Positions 9,085 to 19,189 of a stretch of 38,119 nucleotides of DNA are shown one piece after another. The DNA comes from an uncultured Flavobacteriaceae bacterium (GTDB lineage Bacteria; Bacteroidota; Bacteroidia; Flavobacteriales; Flavobacteriaceae), in contig CALKEO010000049.1 of the NCBI GenBank assembly GCA_938088195.1, forward strand, positions 1 through 38,119, in the 5' to 3' direction. A program made the position numbers and the translations under genes. Within the stretch, counting starts at the first letter, position 1. Each line of letters begins with the position of its first letter. The notes under the pieces were generated by a model. That model did no database searches, had not been told where the DNA came from, and saw nothing but the letters and a program-made list of their open reading frames with translations.

Positions 9085-10530
9085 ATGCTTTTTAACTCAC
9101 TTGAATTTATAATTTTTTTTCTAATATTTTTTTTTTCTTACTGGTTTATTTTTAATAAAAATATTAAACTTCAAAATTTACTAATTCTTTGTTCTAGTTA
9201 TTTTTTTTATGCATGGTGGGATTGGAGATTTTTAATATTAATAATAATAAGCTCATCTACAGACTATTTAATAGGAATTCAAATTGAAAACTTAAAAAAT
9301 AAAATTTATAAAAAAAGAGCTTTAATATTAAGCTTATTTGTAAATCTGGGGATATTGTTAGTTTTTAAATACTATAATTTTTTCATAGACAACTTTAAAA
9401 TTGTTTTAGAAAAAATGAATCTGCAAACTAATCCTGATTTAATAAATATAATTTTACCCATTGGAATTAGTTTTTATACATTTCAAACTCTAAGCTACAC
9501 TATTGATGTTTATAATAATAAAATCAGTGCTCACCGTGATAGTATTTCATTCTTCGCATTTGTTGCATTTTTCCCTCAACTTGTTGCAGGACCAATAGAA
9601 AGAGCCAAAAATTTACTTCCTCAATTTTTAATTAAAAGAAAATTTAATTATGATTTTGCTATTTCAGGTTGTAGGTTGATTTTAATTGGGCTTTTCAAAA
9701 AAATGGTTATTGCTGATAATATCTCATTAATTGTTGACCCCATATATTCAAATCCAAATGATTATTTAGGGTTTCCAATATTACTTGCTACAATTTTTTT
9801 TGCATTCCAAATTTATTGTGACTTTTCTGGATACTCTGATATTGCCATTGGATTAGCAAGACTTTTAGGGTTTAAACTAATGACTAATTTTAATACACCC
9901 TATTTTTCAAAGTCATTAACTGATTTTTGGAGAAATTGGCATATTTCGCTATCCACTTGGTTTAAAGACTATGTATATATTCCACTTGGAGGAAATAGAA
10001 TATCTAAAAAAAAAATGCATTTGAACATAATAATAACTTTTCTATTGAGTGGATTTTGGCACGGAGCAAATTGGACTTTTTTAATTTGGGGAGCTATTCA
10101 CGGCTTTGGCTTGATTATTGAAAAAAACTTCTCTTTCAAGCTTAAAAATAATTTTGTTTTAGACTCATTAAGAATATTTTCAACTTTCAGTATCGTATGC
10201 TTAGCTTGGATTTTTTTTAGAAGTGAAACTTTTAGTGATTCTATATTAATTTTTAACAACTTATTCGTTGATATTTTGGACTACACTAACTACGATAAAA
10301 TGTCACTAAAATTTAGAGGAATTGGACTTAAACCAATAGACTTGATTAAATGTGTATTATTTATAATCTTATTGATTTTTATTGAACTTAGTTCTAAATC
10401 AAAAAAAATAATGAATATTTTTAATTCAAATAAATTTATTAGGTATAGCGGTTATTATTTTATTTTAATATTGATAATTTTTTGGGGGACTCGATTTTCA
10501 GGAAATAATTTTATCTATTTCCAATTTTAA
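9085..10530 (+). CDS. MBOAT-family membrane O-acyltransferase (AlgI/PatA-like)
   Basis: This 481-residue polytopic protein has the MBOAT hallmarks: FFPQLVAGPIERA (about residues 162-174), DFWRNWHISLSTWFKDYVYI with H286, IPLGGNR, and SGFWHGANW with the near-invariant histidine H326. Proteins of this branch move acyl groups, usually acetyl, from the cytoplasm across the inner membrane to a periplasmic partner that esterifies alginate, cellulose, peptidoglycan or another polysaccharide. The spacing to the barrel gene (2 bp) and to the following SGNH-type gene (9 bp) indicates one operon. With a polysaccharide cluster on both sides, the likely role is O-acetylation of that surface polymer. The acyl donor and target sugar are not visible. 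Confidence 0.9.
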   Translation: MLFNSLEFIIFFLIFFFSYWFIFNKNIKLQNLLILCSSYFFYAWWDWRFLILIIISSSTDYLIGIQIENLKNKIYKKRALILSLFVNLGILLVFKYYNFFIDNFKIVLEKMNLQTNPDLINIILPIGISFYTFQTLSYTIDVYNNKISAHRDSISFFAFVAFFPQLVAGPIERAKNLLPQFLIKRKFNYDFAISGCRLILIGLFKKMVIADNISLIVDPIYSNPNDYLGFPILLATIFFAFQIYCDFSGYSDIAIGLARLLGFKLMTNFNTPYFSKSLTDFWRNWHISLSTWFKDYVYIPLGGNRISKKKMHLNIIITFLLSGFWHGANWTFLIWGAIHGFGLIIEKNFSFKLKNNFVLDSLRIFSTFSIVCLAWIFFRSETFSDSILIFNNLFVDILDYTNYDKMSLKFRGIGLKPIDLIKCVLFIILLIFIELSSKSKKIMNIFNSNKFIRYSGYYFILILIIFWGTRFSGNNFIYFQF

Positions 10531-10539
10531 AATTGTTAA

Positions 10540-11460
10540 ATGAATACATTTATAAAAAAATCATTACTCTTTATCATTCCATTTTTAGCTTGGGGAATAA
10601 TAGTTTTTGTTATTGATCCATTTAATTATTTCAATAAAAGCAGTCTGATAACTAATAAAGCTAAAATAAATGCCGAAAATTTAAACACCCTGCTATTTAG
10701 AACAATTGACTTCGTAAATTACCCTTCAAGAAATATTTTGATTGGAGATTCTAGAACTGATGCACTACCTATTGACCTAATCGAAAAATATACAAAGCAA
10801 AATTTTCAAAAACTAAATACAAATGCGACAAAACTCAACGAAATTTTTGATTTATTCTATTTCACAAATAAGATTAAAAAAATTGAAACAGTGGTGATTG
10901 GAATAAACTTTAGTATGTTCAATAAATTTAGTTATGAAAATAGAGTAAATAATGTCATTAAAATAATTGAAAACCCATTTTTATATGTCTTCAATAAAGA
11001 TATTTTTGAAGCTTGTTTTTATGTTTTAAGATCGTTTTTATTTAATATAAATATAGATTCAAAGCCACCAATAAGTAAAGAAGATTTTTGGCAGTGGACA
11101 ATTAATGTAAAAAGTAATCATTGGTACGGTAGATATAAATTTCCTGAAGAGTTATTACAAGAATTAATAGAATTTGATGAATTCACAAAAAAAAATAACA
11201 TTAATGTAATCCTTATAAATATTCCTCATCATGTTGATTTTCATGAAAAACTAATTAGCAACAACTTAAAAATGGAAGAAAATAAATTTAAAAATATTTT
11301 ATCTTCCCTAAACGCAAAAGTTTATGATTTTGACTACCTAAACGAAATAACCAGTGATAAAATCAATTTCAAAGACCCTATACACTACAACGATTCTATT
11401 GGACGTTTAATGGTTAGAGAAATTTGGGGTAATAATTTAAAATTTGGGAAAAAACTATAA
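10540..11460 (+). CDS. SGNH-type membrane-anchored protein, likely periplasmic acyltransferase partner of the MBOAT protein
   Basis: This 306-residue protein has one N-terminal membrane segment (about residues 7-27) and an extracytoplasmic domain. Two SGNH hydrolase elements are visible: ILIGDSRTDAL with the GDSR nucleophile motif (S71), and DPIHYND near the C-terminus supplying D279-x-x-H282. This matches AlgJ/AlgX/DltD-like partners that take the acyl group delivered by an MBOAT protein and esterify the glycan. It follows the MBOAT gene by 9 bp. Overall sequence similarity to AlgJ is not obvious, so the family name is left open. It may be catalytic, because the Ser-Asp-His elements are intact. 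It ends 27 bp before the convergent sugar-transferase stop, with no strong terminator seen. Confidence 0.7.
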   Translation: MNTFIKKSLLFIIPFLAWGIIVFVIDPFNYFNKSSLITNKAKINAENLNTLLFRTIDFVNYPSRNILIGDSRTDALPIDLIEKYTKQNFQKLNTNATKLNEIFDLFYFTNKIKKIETVVIGINFSMFNKFSYENRVNNVIKIIENPFLYVFNKDIFEACFYVLRSFLFNINIDSKPPISKEDFWQWTINVKSNHWYGRYKFPEELLQELIEFDEFTKKNNINVILINIPHHVDFHEKLISNNLKMEENKFKNILSSLNAKVYDFDYLNEITSDKINFKDPIHYNDSIGRLMVREIWGNNLKFGKKL

Positions 11461-11487
11461 AAAAACTTTAACATAAAAATAAAAAAA

Positions 11488-12864
11488 TTAGATTTTTGAA
11501 TTAAAATTTAAGTTGGAAACCATTTTAAAAACAGTGATTATAATAATTTTTAAATCCAAAATGATACTCCAGTTTTTAAAATAAAAAACATCCATCTTAA
11601 CTCTTCCTCTCATGTCATTTAAACCACTGATAAAGCCGGAAAATCCTTTACTTTGAGCAAGTCCCGTAATTCCGGGTTTAAAACGATGTCTTTTATTAAA
11701 TAAAATTATTTTAGACTCGTACTCTTTATTTAAATTAATAGGGTGAGGTCTAGGACCAACAACAGACATATCTCCAAGTAAAACATTTATAAACTGAGGC
11801 ATTTCATCAAGTGCTGTTAACCTTAATATCCTACCTATTTTTGTTAATCTATTGTCATTATCATCTGCCCATTTAGAATCAGATTCCTGATTTAAATTCA
11901 TCGTTCGGAACTTAAAACATTTAAAAAAAGTTCCTTTAAAACCTTCCCTTCTTTGAATAAAGAAAACAGGTCCTTTTGAAGATATTTTAATTAGTAGTCC
12001 AAAAATTGGTATCATCCAAGAAAGAAAAAATATTAAAATTAGAGAAGAAAAAATAATATCAAAAGTCCTTTTAATAAATTGATTATATAAGTTATCTAAA
12101 GGAAGTTTATTGATATTGATGTAAGGAACACTTTCAATTTTAGAAATAAAAAAATTTTTAACATCATGGGCAACTAAATCGGGAATTACATTAGCTTTTA
12201 AATTAAACTCATCGGCTTTTGATAAAAGAAAAGATTGAGCTTTTGAAGAAAGTTTATCTGAAAAAAATATTGTATCAAAATTATTATAAATATCATCACT
12301 TAGATCTATTAACTTTCCCAAAAATGGTATATCTATTTTTTCTTTGCTAAATTTTGTCTTAAAACCAAAAATTCCTTGTACTCTGTAACCAAGCTGAGGA
12401 TGTTTTAATATCTCATTATATAAATCTAGACCGTGGGAATTAACTCCAACTATCATACATCTTAAAATATTACCACCAAAAGCTCTATATCTTCCCAAAA
12501 CAAAATTTACAAAAAGTCTGTAAGTAAGCATTGAAAAGTAAAAAACACCAATTGCGGTAATTATTGTAAAAATATTGAATTGTAAATTGAAAAAAAGCAC
12601 ATTTAATATACAAACAAAGCCAGAAAAGAAAAATAAGCTTTCAAATGTAGTTTTAATTATTTTTCTATTTTCAATTCCTCTTCCAAGAACGTGAGATCTG
12701 GACAATAAAGAGACTAAAAACCAAAATGAAATAAAAAGAGTATTTAAATAACTCCAACCAGTATTGGTTAACAACAACATTATCTCAGTTGAAAAAAATA
12801 TAATTAGGAGTTCTCCTAAATAATAAAGAACTGGGAAATAACTTTGAAATCTAGATCTTCTCAT
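11488..12864 (-). CDS. Polyprenyl-phosphate sugar-1-phosphate transferase (WbaP/WcaJ-type)
   Basis: This 458-residue initiating glycosyltransferase has the usual three parts. Four N-terminal membrane segments occupy about residues 10-125. A Rossmann-like CoA-binding domain starts at CMIVGVNSHG (136-145). The C-terminal bacterial sugar transferase domain has its membrane helix at 265-293 followed by KFRTM (318-322), LDEMPQ (352-357) and VGPRP (369-373). It transfers a hexose-1-phosphate (glucose, galactose or similar) to undecaprenyl phosphate, starting repeat-unit synthesis. It is complete and of normal length. It lies convergent to the acyltransferase cassette and downstream of ahcY, separated by 91 bp. 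A weak promoter-like TATCTTTA (12879-12872, one mismatch to TAnnTTTG) sits a few bases upstream of the ATG. Confidence 0.92.
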   Translation of the reverse strand: MRRSRFQSYFPVLYYLGELLIIFFSTEIMLLLTNTGWSYLNTLFISFWFLVSLLSRSHVLGRGIENRKIIKTTFESLFFFSGFVCILNVLFFNLQFNIFTIITAIGVFYFSMLTYRLFVNFVLGRYRAFGGNILRCMIVGVNSHGLDLYNEILKHPQLGYRVQGIFGFKTKFSKEKIDIPFLGKLIDLSDDIYNNFDTIFFSDKLSSKAQSFLLSKADEFNLKANVIPDLVAHDVKNFFISKIESVPYININKLPLDNLYNQFIKRTFDIIFSSLILIFFLSWMIPIFGLLIKISSKGPVFFIQRREGFKGTFFKCFKFRTMNLNQESDSKWADDNDNRLTKIGRILRLTALDEMPQFINVLLGDMSVVGPRPHPINLNKEYESKIILFNKRHRFKPGITGLAQSKGFSGFISGLNDMRGRVKMDVFYFKNWSIILDLKIIIITVFKMVSNLNFNSKI

Positions 12865-12923
12865 CGAAGTGTAAAGATATAATAATTTTAAATACCACTT
12901 AGAATGTAAAATTAGAATTCATT

Positions 12924-12946
12924 TAAATATTAAAATGTAATATTTA
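12924..12946 (-). terminator. Weak AT-only hairpin after ahcY
   Basis: TAAATATT and AATATTTA form an 8-bp stem around a 7-nt loop just after the ahcY stop codon. The stem has no GC pairs and no clear U-tract, so it is a weak terminator candidate at best. It is the only dyad between ahcY and the sugar-transferase gene, which appears to have its own start region. Confidence 0.25.
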
Positions 12947-12955
12947 GAATTTCAA

Positions 12956-14266
12956 TTAATATCTATAATATTCAGGTTTATAAGGCCCTTCAACTTTAAC
13001 CCCAATGTAATCAGCTTGATCATTACTTAAATCTTCCAATTCAACACCTAATCTCTTTAAATGTAATTTAGCAACTTTTTCATCAAGATGCTTTGGAAGC
13101 ATGTAAACTTTATTTTCGTAAGAATCAGTATTTAGCCACAGTTCCAGTTGAGCTAGAGTCTGATTTGTAAAAGAGTTACTCATTACAAAACTTGGGTGTC
13201 CCGTAGCACATCCTAAATTAACTAATCTTCCCTCAGCTAAAACAATGACATCTTTTCCGTCAATATTGTAAAGATCAACCTGAGGCTTAATTTCATCTTT
13301 TGTATCACCATAATTTTTATTAAGCCATGCCATATCAATTTCATTATCAAAATGACCAATATTACATACAATAGCTTTGTCTTTCATTAACCTAAAATGC
13401 TCTTCTTTCAAAATATCTTTATTACCTGTTGCAGTAACAATTATATCGGCATTTCCAATAGCAGTTTTCATCTTTTTAACCTCATGTCCATCCATTGATG
13501 CTTGAAGAGCGCAAATTGGATCAATTTCTACAACTGTTACAATTGCTCCTGCTCCACTAAATGATGCTACAGTCCCTTTCCCAACATCTCCGTAGCCTGC
13601 AACTAACACTCTCTTTCCAGCCATCATTATGTCAGTTGCCCTTCTTACTGCATCAACAGCGCTTTCTTGACAACCATATTTATTATCAAATTTAGATTTA
13701 GTAACAGAATCATTTACATTAATTGCTGGCAATGGTAGTGTGCCATTTTTAACTCTTTCATATAATCTATGAACCCCAGTGGTAGTCTCCTCTGAAAGTC
13801 CTTTAATTCGTTTTACAAGTTCAGGATAATGATCCAAGACTAAGTTTGTTAAATCTCCTCCATCATCTAAAATCATATTTAATGGTTTTTTATCCTCTCC
13901 AAAAAATACAGTTTGTTCAATACACCATTCAAACTCTTCTTCATTCATTCCTTTCCATGCATAAACAGGTATACCTGCTGCTGCTATTGCTGCAGCTGCA
14001 TGATCTTGTGTAGAAAAAATATTACATGAGCTCCAAGTGACATCAGCTCCAAGATCAACCAATGTTTCTATAAGAACTGCTGTTTGGATTGTCATATGAA
14101 GACAACCTGCAATTCTAGCTCCTTTAAGTGGTTTTGTTTCGCCATATTCTTCTCTAAGTGCCATAAGTCCTGGCATTTCAGCCTCTGCCAATCTGATTTC
14201 TTTTCTTCCCCATTCTGCTAGAGAAATGTCTTTGACCTTGTATGGTATGTAATTTGTTTTACTCAT
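12956..14266 (-). CDS. ahcY: S-adenosylhomocysteine hydrolase
   Basis: This 436-residue protein matches the full length of bacterial AhcY enzymes. The NAD-binding glycine motif is AGYGDVGKG (residues 223-231). Catalytic-region signatures include [17 protein letters not shown] and the substrate-site stretch [13 protein letters not shown]. The C-terminal K430-PEYYRY reaches into the neighbouring subunit's NAD site, a family trait. It splits S-adenosylhomocysteine, the product of methyltransferase reactions, into adenosine and homocysteine, feeding MetH. It is the last gene of the SAM-cycle operon, with its start 3 bp after the metK stop. Start ATG as usual for the family (MSKT[19 protein letters not shown]). 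Confidence 0.98.
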   Translation of the reverse strand: MSKTNYIPYKVKDISLAEWGRKEIRLAEAEMPGLMALREEYGETKPLKGARIAGCLHMTIQTAVLIETLVDLGADVTWSSCNIFSTQDHAAAAIAAAGIPVYAWKGMNEEEFEWCIEQTVFFGEDKKPLNMILDDGGDLTNLVLDHYPELVKRIKGLSEETTTGVHRLYERVKNGTLPLPAINVNDSVTKSKFDNKYGCQESAVDAVRRATDIMMAGKRVLVAGYGDVGKGTVASFSGAGAIVTVVEIDPICALQASMDGHEVKKMKTAIGNADIIVTATGNKDILKEEHFRLMKDKAIVCNIGHFDNEIDMAWLNKNYGDTKDEIKPQVDLYNIDGKDVIVLAEGRLVNLGCATGHPSFVMSNSFTNQTLAQLELWLNTDSYENKVYMLPKHLDEKVAKLHLKRLGVELEDLSNDQADYIGVKVEGPYKPEYYRY

Positions 14267-14269
14267 TTT

Positions 14270-15520
14270 TTATAATTTAAATTTTTGTTTAATTTTTTCA
14301 ACGTAATCTAATTTTTCCCAGGTAAAAAGTTCAACTTCAATATTTTTAGTTTCACCACTTGGAGATTTAAATGTCTTTGATATAAATTTTGATTTTCTTC
14401 CCATATGACCATAAGCTGCAGTTTCCTGATAAATTGGATTTCTTAATTTTAATCTTTTTTCAATAAAATAAGGGCGCATATCAAAAATTTCTTCAACAAT
14501 TTTAGCTAATTCACTATCGTTCATATTAATTTTTGATGTTCCATAAGTATTAATAAATATACCCATAGGTTTAGCGACTCCAATGGCATAACTTACCTGA
14601 ACCAAACATTCGTCGGCTATACCAGCAGCGACAAGGTTTTTAGCTATGTGTCTTGTGGCATAAGCTGCACTTCTGTCTACTTTACTTGGATCTTTTCCTG
14701 AAAAAGCACCCCCTCCATGTGCACCTTTTCCTCCATAAGTGTCTACTATGATTTTTCTTCCTGTTAGACCTGTATCCCCGTGAGGACCACCAATAACAAA
14801 TTTACCTGTAGGATTTATATGATATTCTATTTCGTCATTAAAAAAAGTTTTATAAGTTGGGTACTTATTTAATATTCTTGGAATCAAAATTGAGGTAATA
14901 TCCGACTTAATTTTAGCTAACATTTTATCTTCATCGTCAAAGTCATCATGTTGTGTAGAAACCACTATAGCTACAATTTTTTCAGGCTTATTATCTTCAG
15001 AGTATTGTAATGTTACTTGAGATTTAGAATCAGGTCTTAAATAAGGTATTTCATTATTTTCTCTTCTTAATTCGGCTAATTCTATTAAAATTTTATGGGA
15101 TAAATCTAAAGCTAGTGGCATATAGTCTTCTGTCTCATTACAAGCGTAACCAAACATCATTCCTTGATCTCCAGCTCCTTGATCTTCTGGATTTTTTCTC
15201 TCAACACCCTGATTAATGTCAGATGATTGCTCGTGTATGGCAGAAAAAACACCACAAGAATTACCATCAAACATATATTCGCTTTTGTTGTAACCAATAT
15301 TATTAATTACTTTTCTAGAAATTGCTTGAACATCAAGATAAGTATTGGATTTAACTTCACCTGCAAGCACAACTTGTCCAGTGGTTACTAAGGTTTCACA
15401 AGCAACCTTTGAATTAGCATCAAAAGCTAAAAAATTATCAATTAGTGCATCGCTAATTTGATCAGCAACTTTATCGGGATGACCTTCACTAACAGACTCG
15501 GATGTAAATAGATAACTCAT
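14270..15520 (-). CDS. metK: S-adenosylmethionine synthetase
   Basis: This 416-residue protein has MetK signatures throughout: [19 protein letters not shown] (ATP-site histidine and aspartate in GHPDK, residues 13-17), [40 protein letters not shown], and the glycine-rich loop [19 protein letters not shown]. It makes SAM from methionine and ATP in the cytoplasm. It is 30 bp downstream of metF and 3 bp upstream of ahcY in the riboswitch-led operon, so its product is expected to repress its own expression. No residue oddities were noticed. Confidence 0.98.
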   Translation of the reverse strand: MSYLFTSESVSEGHPDKVADQISDALIDNFLAFDANSKVACETLVTTGQVVLAGEVKSNTYLDVQAISRKVINNIGYNKSEYMFDGNSCGVFSAIHEQSSDINQGVERKNPEDQGAGDQGMMFGYACNETEDYMPLALDLSHKILIELAELRRENNEIPYLRPDSKSQVTLQYSEDNKPEKIVAIVVSTQHDDFDDEDKMLAKIKSDITSILIPRILNKYPTYKTFFNDEIEYHINPTGKFVIGGPHGDTGLTGRKIIVDTYGGKGAHGGGAFSGKDPSKVDRSAAYATRHIAKNLVAAGIADECLVQVSYAIGVAKPMGIFINTYGTSKINMNDSELAKIVEEIFDMRPYFIEKRLKLRNPIYQETAAYGHMGRKSKFISKTFKSPSGETKNIEVELFTWEKLDYVEKIKQKFKL

Positions 15521-15550
15521 AAAAAAAAAATTTTTCCAAATATAGTTAAG

Positions 15551-16504
15551 CTAAAATAAATCAGAAGCAATTTTTTTAATATTTAATGCTTTTCCCATTG
15601 AATAATAATGTAAAAAAGGTACACCAGCATCTTTTAGCTCTTTACTTTGCTGAATACACCACTCAATACCAACTTCTTTAACTTGAGAATTATCTTTACA
15701 CTTTATAATCTGTTTTATTAATTCTTCCGGCAAATCACAATGAAACCTGTGGGGAAGAATATTTAGTTGTTTTTTTGTTGAAATAGGTTTTAATCCAGGA
15801 ATGATTGGAACATTGATTCCCTCTTTTTTACAAATATCTTGAAATTCAAAAAACTTTTTATTATCAAAAAACATTTGAGTTATAATGTAATCTGCACCTA
15901 ATTTTATTTTTTCTTTTAAAAAATGGATGTCACTTTCAAGGCTTGGTGCCTCCATATGTTTCTCAGGATAACCAGCCACACCTATACAAAAATCAGTTTT
16001 TGAGGAAATCTCAAGTTCTTCTAAATATTTTCCTTTGTTTAAGTCTGATATTTGTTCAACTAATTGACTAGCGAATTTATGACCATCTTTATTGGGTGTG
16101 AAATAAGTTTCTGATTTTATGGCATCTCCTCTGAGTGCAACCACATTATTTATTCCCAAAAAATCTAAATCTATTAATAAATTTTCCGTTACTTCTTTAT
16201 CAAAACCGCCGCATAAAATGTGAGGAACAGCATCTACGTTATATTTGTTTTGTAAAGCTGCACAAATTCCAACAGTTCCTGGTCTTTTTCTAACAACTTT
16301 TTTTTCTAATAAACCATTACCAAGCTCATTATAAATATGCTCTTCTCTATGGTAAGTAACATCTATAAAGGGAGGATTAAATTCCATTAATGGGTCAATG
16401 TTATCAAAAATTGAATGAATACTATGGCCTTTTACGGGAGGTAAAATTTCAAAAGTAAATTGAGTTTCACCCTTAGCTTTTTTTATATGATCTATTACTT
16501 TCAT
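15551..16504 (-). CDS. metF: 5,10-methylenetetrahydrofolate reductase
   Basis: This 317-residue TIM-barrel flavoprotein belongs to the MetF family. It has the N-terminal FTFEILPP strand with the catalytic-position glutamate, FIDVTYHREEH, the FAD-site stretch NNVVALRGDAI, IGVAGYPEKHMEAPS, and GADYIITQMFFDNKKFFEF. It reduces methylene-THF to methyl-THF, the methyl donor for MetH. It starts 4 bp after the end of the large metH gene, and 30 bp separate it from metK. The long insert after FEILPP (KGHSIHSIFDNIDPL) is the form usual in Bacteroidota. Confidence 0.97.
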   Translation of the reverse strand: MKVIDHIKKAKGETQFTFEILPPVKGHSIHSIFDNIDPLMEFNPPFIDVTYHREEHIYNELGNGLLEKKVVRKRPGTVGICAALQNKYNVDAVPHILCGGFDKEVTENLLIDLDFLGINNVVALRGDAIKSETYFTPNKDGHKFASQLVEQISDLNKGKYLEELEISSKTDFCIGVAGYPEKHMEAPSLESDIHFLKEKIKLGADYIITQMFFDNKKFFEFQDICKKEGINVPIIPGLKPISTKKQLNILPHRFHCDLPEELIKQIIKCKDNSQVKEVGIEWCIQQSKELKDAGVPFLHYYSMGKALNIKKIASDLF

Positions 16505-16508
16505 TTTA

Positions 16509-19187
16509 TTAATTTAAATTGGGGCTTAACCACTTTGTGGCTTTTTCTAAGTCAATATTTCTTCTTTTCGAGTAATCTACAAGTTGGTCTTGATTTATGT
16601 TTCCTAAACCAAAATATTTTGATTTTTCATTAGCAAAATAATATCCAGACACAGAGGACGCAGGCCACATGGCTAAGCTTTCTGTTAGTTTTACTCCAAT
16701 AGCTTTTTCGACATCTAAAAGCTTCCAAATCGTTTCTTTCTCGAGATGGTCAGGACAAGCAGGATAGCCGGGAGCAGGTCTAGTCCCCTTGTATGATTCT
16801 TTAATTAATTCTTTATTGTCAAGTTTTTCACCCTTATCATACCCCCACTTATTAATTCTTATTTCCTTGTGTAGGTATTCAGCATAGGCTTCTGCAAATC
16901 TGTCAGCTAATGCCTTAACCATAATTGAACTGTAATCATCGATTTTATCTTCGTATTCTTTGGAAAGCTCGTCTGCTCCAAATCCGGTACTAACACAAAA
17001 ACAACCTATATAGTCATCGATTTTAGAATCTTTAGATGCAATAAAATCAGCAATAGAAAAATTTGGTTCACCTTCTCTTTTTTGTAACTGTTGACGAAGG
17101 GTTAAAAATGTTGCTTTCACTTTTTCTCTTTTTTCACTTTCATATACTTCAATATCATCTCCTCTTCTGTTAGCTGGAAATAAACCATAAATTGCCTTAG
17201 CTTTTAAAGATTTATTTTTTAAGATTTTTTTTAACATAACTTGTGCATCTTCAAAAAGCTCCTTAGCTTGTTTTCCAGTCAATTCGTAATCAAAAATGTC
17301 CGGGTACTTCCCGTGAAGTCCCCAAGTGTTAAAAAAAGGTGACCAATCTATATAAGGAACAAGTTTTTCTAAGGCAATTTCTTCAATGATTTCAATTCCT
17401 AATTGATTTGGTTTAACTGGCTTGAACTCATTAAAATCTATTTTAAAATTATTTTTTTTTGCTTCCTGGTAGGAAATATATCTTTTTTGATTCTTTTTAT
17501 TTAAAAACTTTTCTCTAAAACTAGTGTAATCTTCACTAACTTCTTTCCAATAATTGTCCTTTAAATCTTTACTTATTAATTTACTTGCGACACCAACAGC
17601 ACGAGATGCGTCATTAACGTGAACAACAGGAGAATCAATTTCAGGATAAATTTTAACAGCTGTATGTGCCTTTGAAGTTGTTGCTCCCCCAATGAGTAGA
17701 GGAATTTTAATGTTTAATCTTTTAAGTTCTTTTGCTAAAAAAACCATTTCATCCAAAGAAGGGGTTATTAAACCAGAGAGTCCTATGATATCAACATTTT
17801 CTTCAACTGCAGTTTTAATTATTTTTTCGGGTGGCACCATTACTCCCAAATCAATAATTTCAAAGTTGTTACAAGCTAAAACAACTCCTACAATATTTTT
17901 TCCAATATCATGCACATCGCCCTTTACAGTTGCCATTAATATTTTTCCGGAGGAATTACTAGAATCATCAGTCTTAGCTTCTTCAATAAAAGGCAGTAAA
18001 TAAGCCACAGCTTTTTTCATTACTCGAGCAGATTTTACTACTTGAGGTAGAAACATTTTACCTGCTCCAAATAAATCTCCAACTATATTCATTCCATCCA
18101 TTAGATGCCCTTCAATCACCATAATAGGTTTTTCAACACTTTGTCTGGCTAATTCAACATCTTCTTCAATAAATTCATCTTTACCATTTATAAGTGAATA
18201 GGATATTCTTTCTCTTAGGTCTAAACTTCTCCATTCTTTATTAGTAGATTTTTTTGCTTTTTTATCACCAACGACACTTTCTGCAAAATCTAATAATCTT
18301 TCGGTTGCATCGTCTCTTCTATTAAGCAAAACATCCTCCACATGTTCTAATAAATCTTTTGGAATTTCGTCATAAATTTCAAGCATATTGGGATTTACTA
18401 TTCCCATGTTCATTCCATGATTAATAGCATGATACAAAAATGCCGAATGCATAGCTTCTCTAACAGCATTATTTCCTCTAAAAGAAAAAGAGACATTACT
18501 TACTCCTCCACTCACACTAGCAAAAGGTAAATTGGTTCTTATCCATTTTGTTGCATTGAAAAAATCAACAGCATTTTTCTTGTGTTCTTCCATTCCTGTA
18601 GCTACAGGAAAAATATTTGGATCGAAAATTATATCCTCTGGATTAAAATTGACTTTTTCAACTAAAATATCATAAGATCTTTTACAAATTTCTATTCTCC
18701 TTTCAAAATTGTCTGCCTGACCCACTTCGTCAAAAGCCATTACTATTACTGCTGCTCCGTATCTCTTAATTAGTTTAGCATGGTTGACAAACTCTTCTTC
18801 TCCTTCTTTGAGACTTATAGAATTGACAATACTTTTTCCTTGAACAGTTTTCAATCCCGCTTCTATTATTTCCCATTTAGAACTATCTATCATGATGGGA
18901 ACTCTGGAAATATCAGGTTCAGAAGCTATTAAATTTAAAAATTTTGTCATAGCTTCAATTCCATCAATCATTCCTTCATCCATATTTACATCAATGATTT
19001 GAGCTCCTCCATCAACCTGATCTCTAGCCACTTCTAAAGCCTCAGAATACTTATCACTTTCAATTAATCTTAAAAATTTCTTAGAGCCTGTAACATTTGT
19101 TCTTTCTCCAACATTTACAAAATTGGTTTCTTTTGAAATAACTAGAGGCTCTAATCCAGAAAGTATGAGATTTTTTTCTAAAGACAT
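16509..19187 (-). CDS. metH: Cobalamin-dependent methionine synthase, folate/B12/reactivation subunit
   Basis: This 892-residue protein holds the last three modules of MetH. The pterin (methyl-THF) binding domain starts at [15 protein letters not shown] (about 21-290). The B12 cap and binding domains (about 310-560) include DVHDIG (424-429), where H426 is the lower cobalt ligand, and [13 protein letters not shown] / [14 protein letters not shown]. The reactivation domain (about 580-892) contains [13 protein letters not shown], the SAM-binding stretch [12 protein letters not shown], and [17 protein letters not shown]. The homocysteine-binding domain is missing here and is encoded by the preceding gene with a 2-bp gap, so MetH is split in two, as is common in Flavobacteriia. 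The enzyme needs cobalamin and reductive methylation by SAM. Confidence 0.97.
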   Translation of the reverse strand: MSLEKNLILSGLEPLVISKETNFVNVGERTNVTGSKKFLRLIESDKYSEALEVARDQVDGGAQIIDVNMDEGMIDGIEAMTKFLNLIASEPDISRVPIMIDSSKWEIIEAGLKTVQGKSIVNSISLKEGEEEFVNHAKLIKRYGAAVIVMAFDEVGQADNFERRIEICKRSYDILVEKVNFNPEDIIFDPNIFPVATGMEEHKKNAVDFFNATKWIRTNLPFASVSGGVSNVSFSFRGNNAVREAMHSAFLYHAINHGMNMGIVNPNMLEIYDEIPKDLLEHVEDVLLNRRDDATERLLDFAESVVGDKKAKKSTNKEWRSLDLRERISYSLINGKDEFIEEDVELARQSVEKPIMVIEGHLMDGMNIVGDLFGAGKMFLPQVVKSARVMKKAVAYLLPFIEEAKTDDSSNSSGKILMATVKGDVHDIGKNIVGVVLACNNFEIIDLGVMVPPEKIIKTAVEENVDIIGLSGLITPSLDEMVFLAKELKRLNIKIPLLIGGATTSKAHTAVKIYPEIDSPVVHVNDASRAVGVASKLISKDLKDNYWKEVSEDYTSFREKFLNKKNQKRYISYQEAKKNNFKIDFNEFKPVKPNQLGIEIIEEIALEKLVPYIDWSPFFNTWGLHGKYPDIFDYELTGKQAKELFEDAQVMLKKILKNKSLKAKAIYGLFPANRRGDDIEVYESEKREKVKATFLTLRQQLQKREGEPNFSIADFIASKDSKIDDYIGCFCVSTGFGADELSKEYEDKIDDYSSIMVKALADRFAEAYAEYLHKEIRINKWGYDKGEKLDNKELIKESYKGTRPAPGYPACPDHLEKETIWKLLDVEKAIGVKLTESLAMWPASSVSGYYFANEKSKYFGLGNINQDQLVDYSKRRNIDLEKATKWLSPNLN

Positions 19188-19189
19188 GT

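Noticed and set aside
11461-11487. Terminator between the converging SGNH-type and sugar-transferase genes
   Set aside because: The 27-bp gap is only A/T-rich; no stem of useful length was found.
17692-18003. 103-codon plus-strand open frame inside metH
   Set aside because: It is antisense to the B12-binding domain; the length is a by-product of metH codon use.
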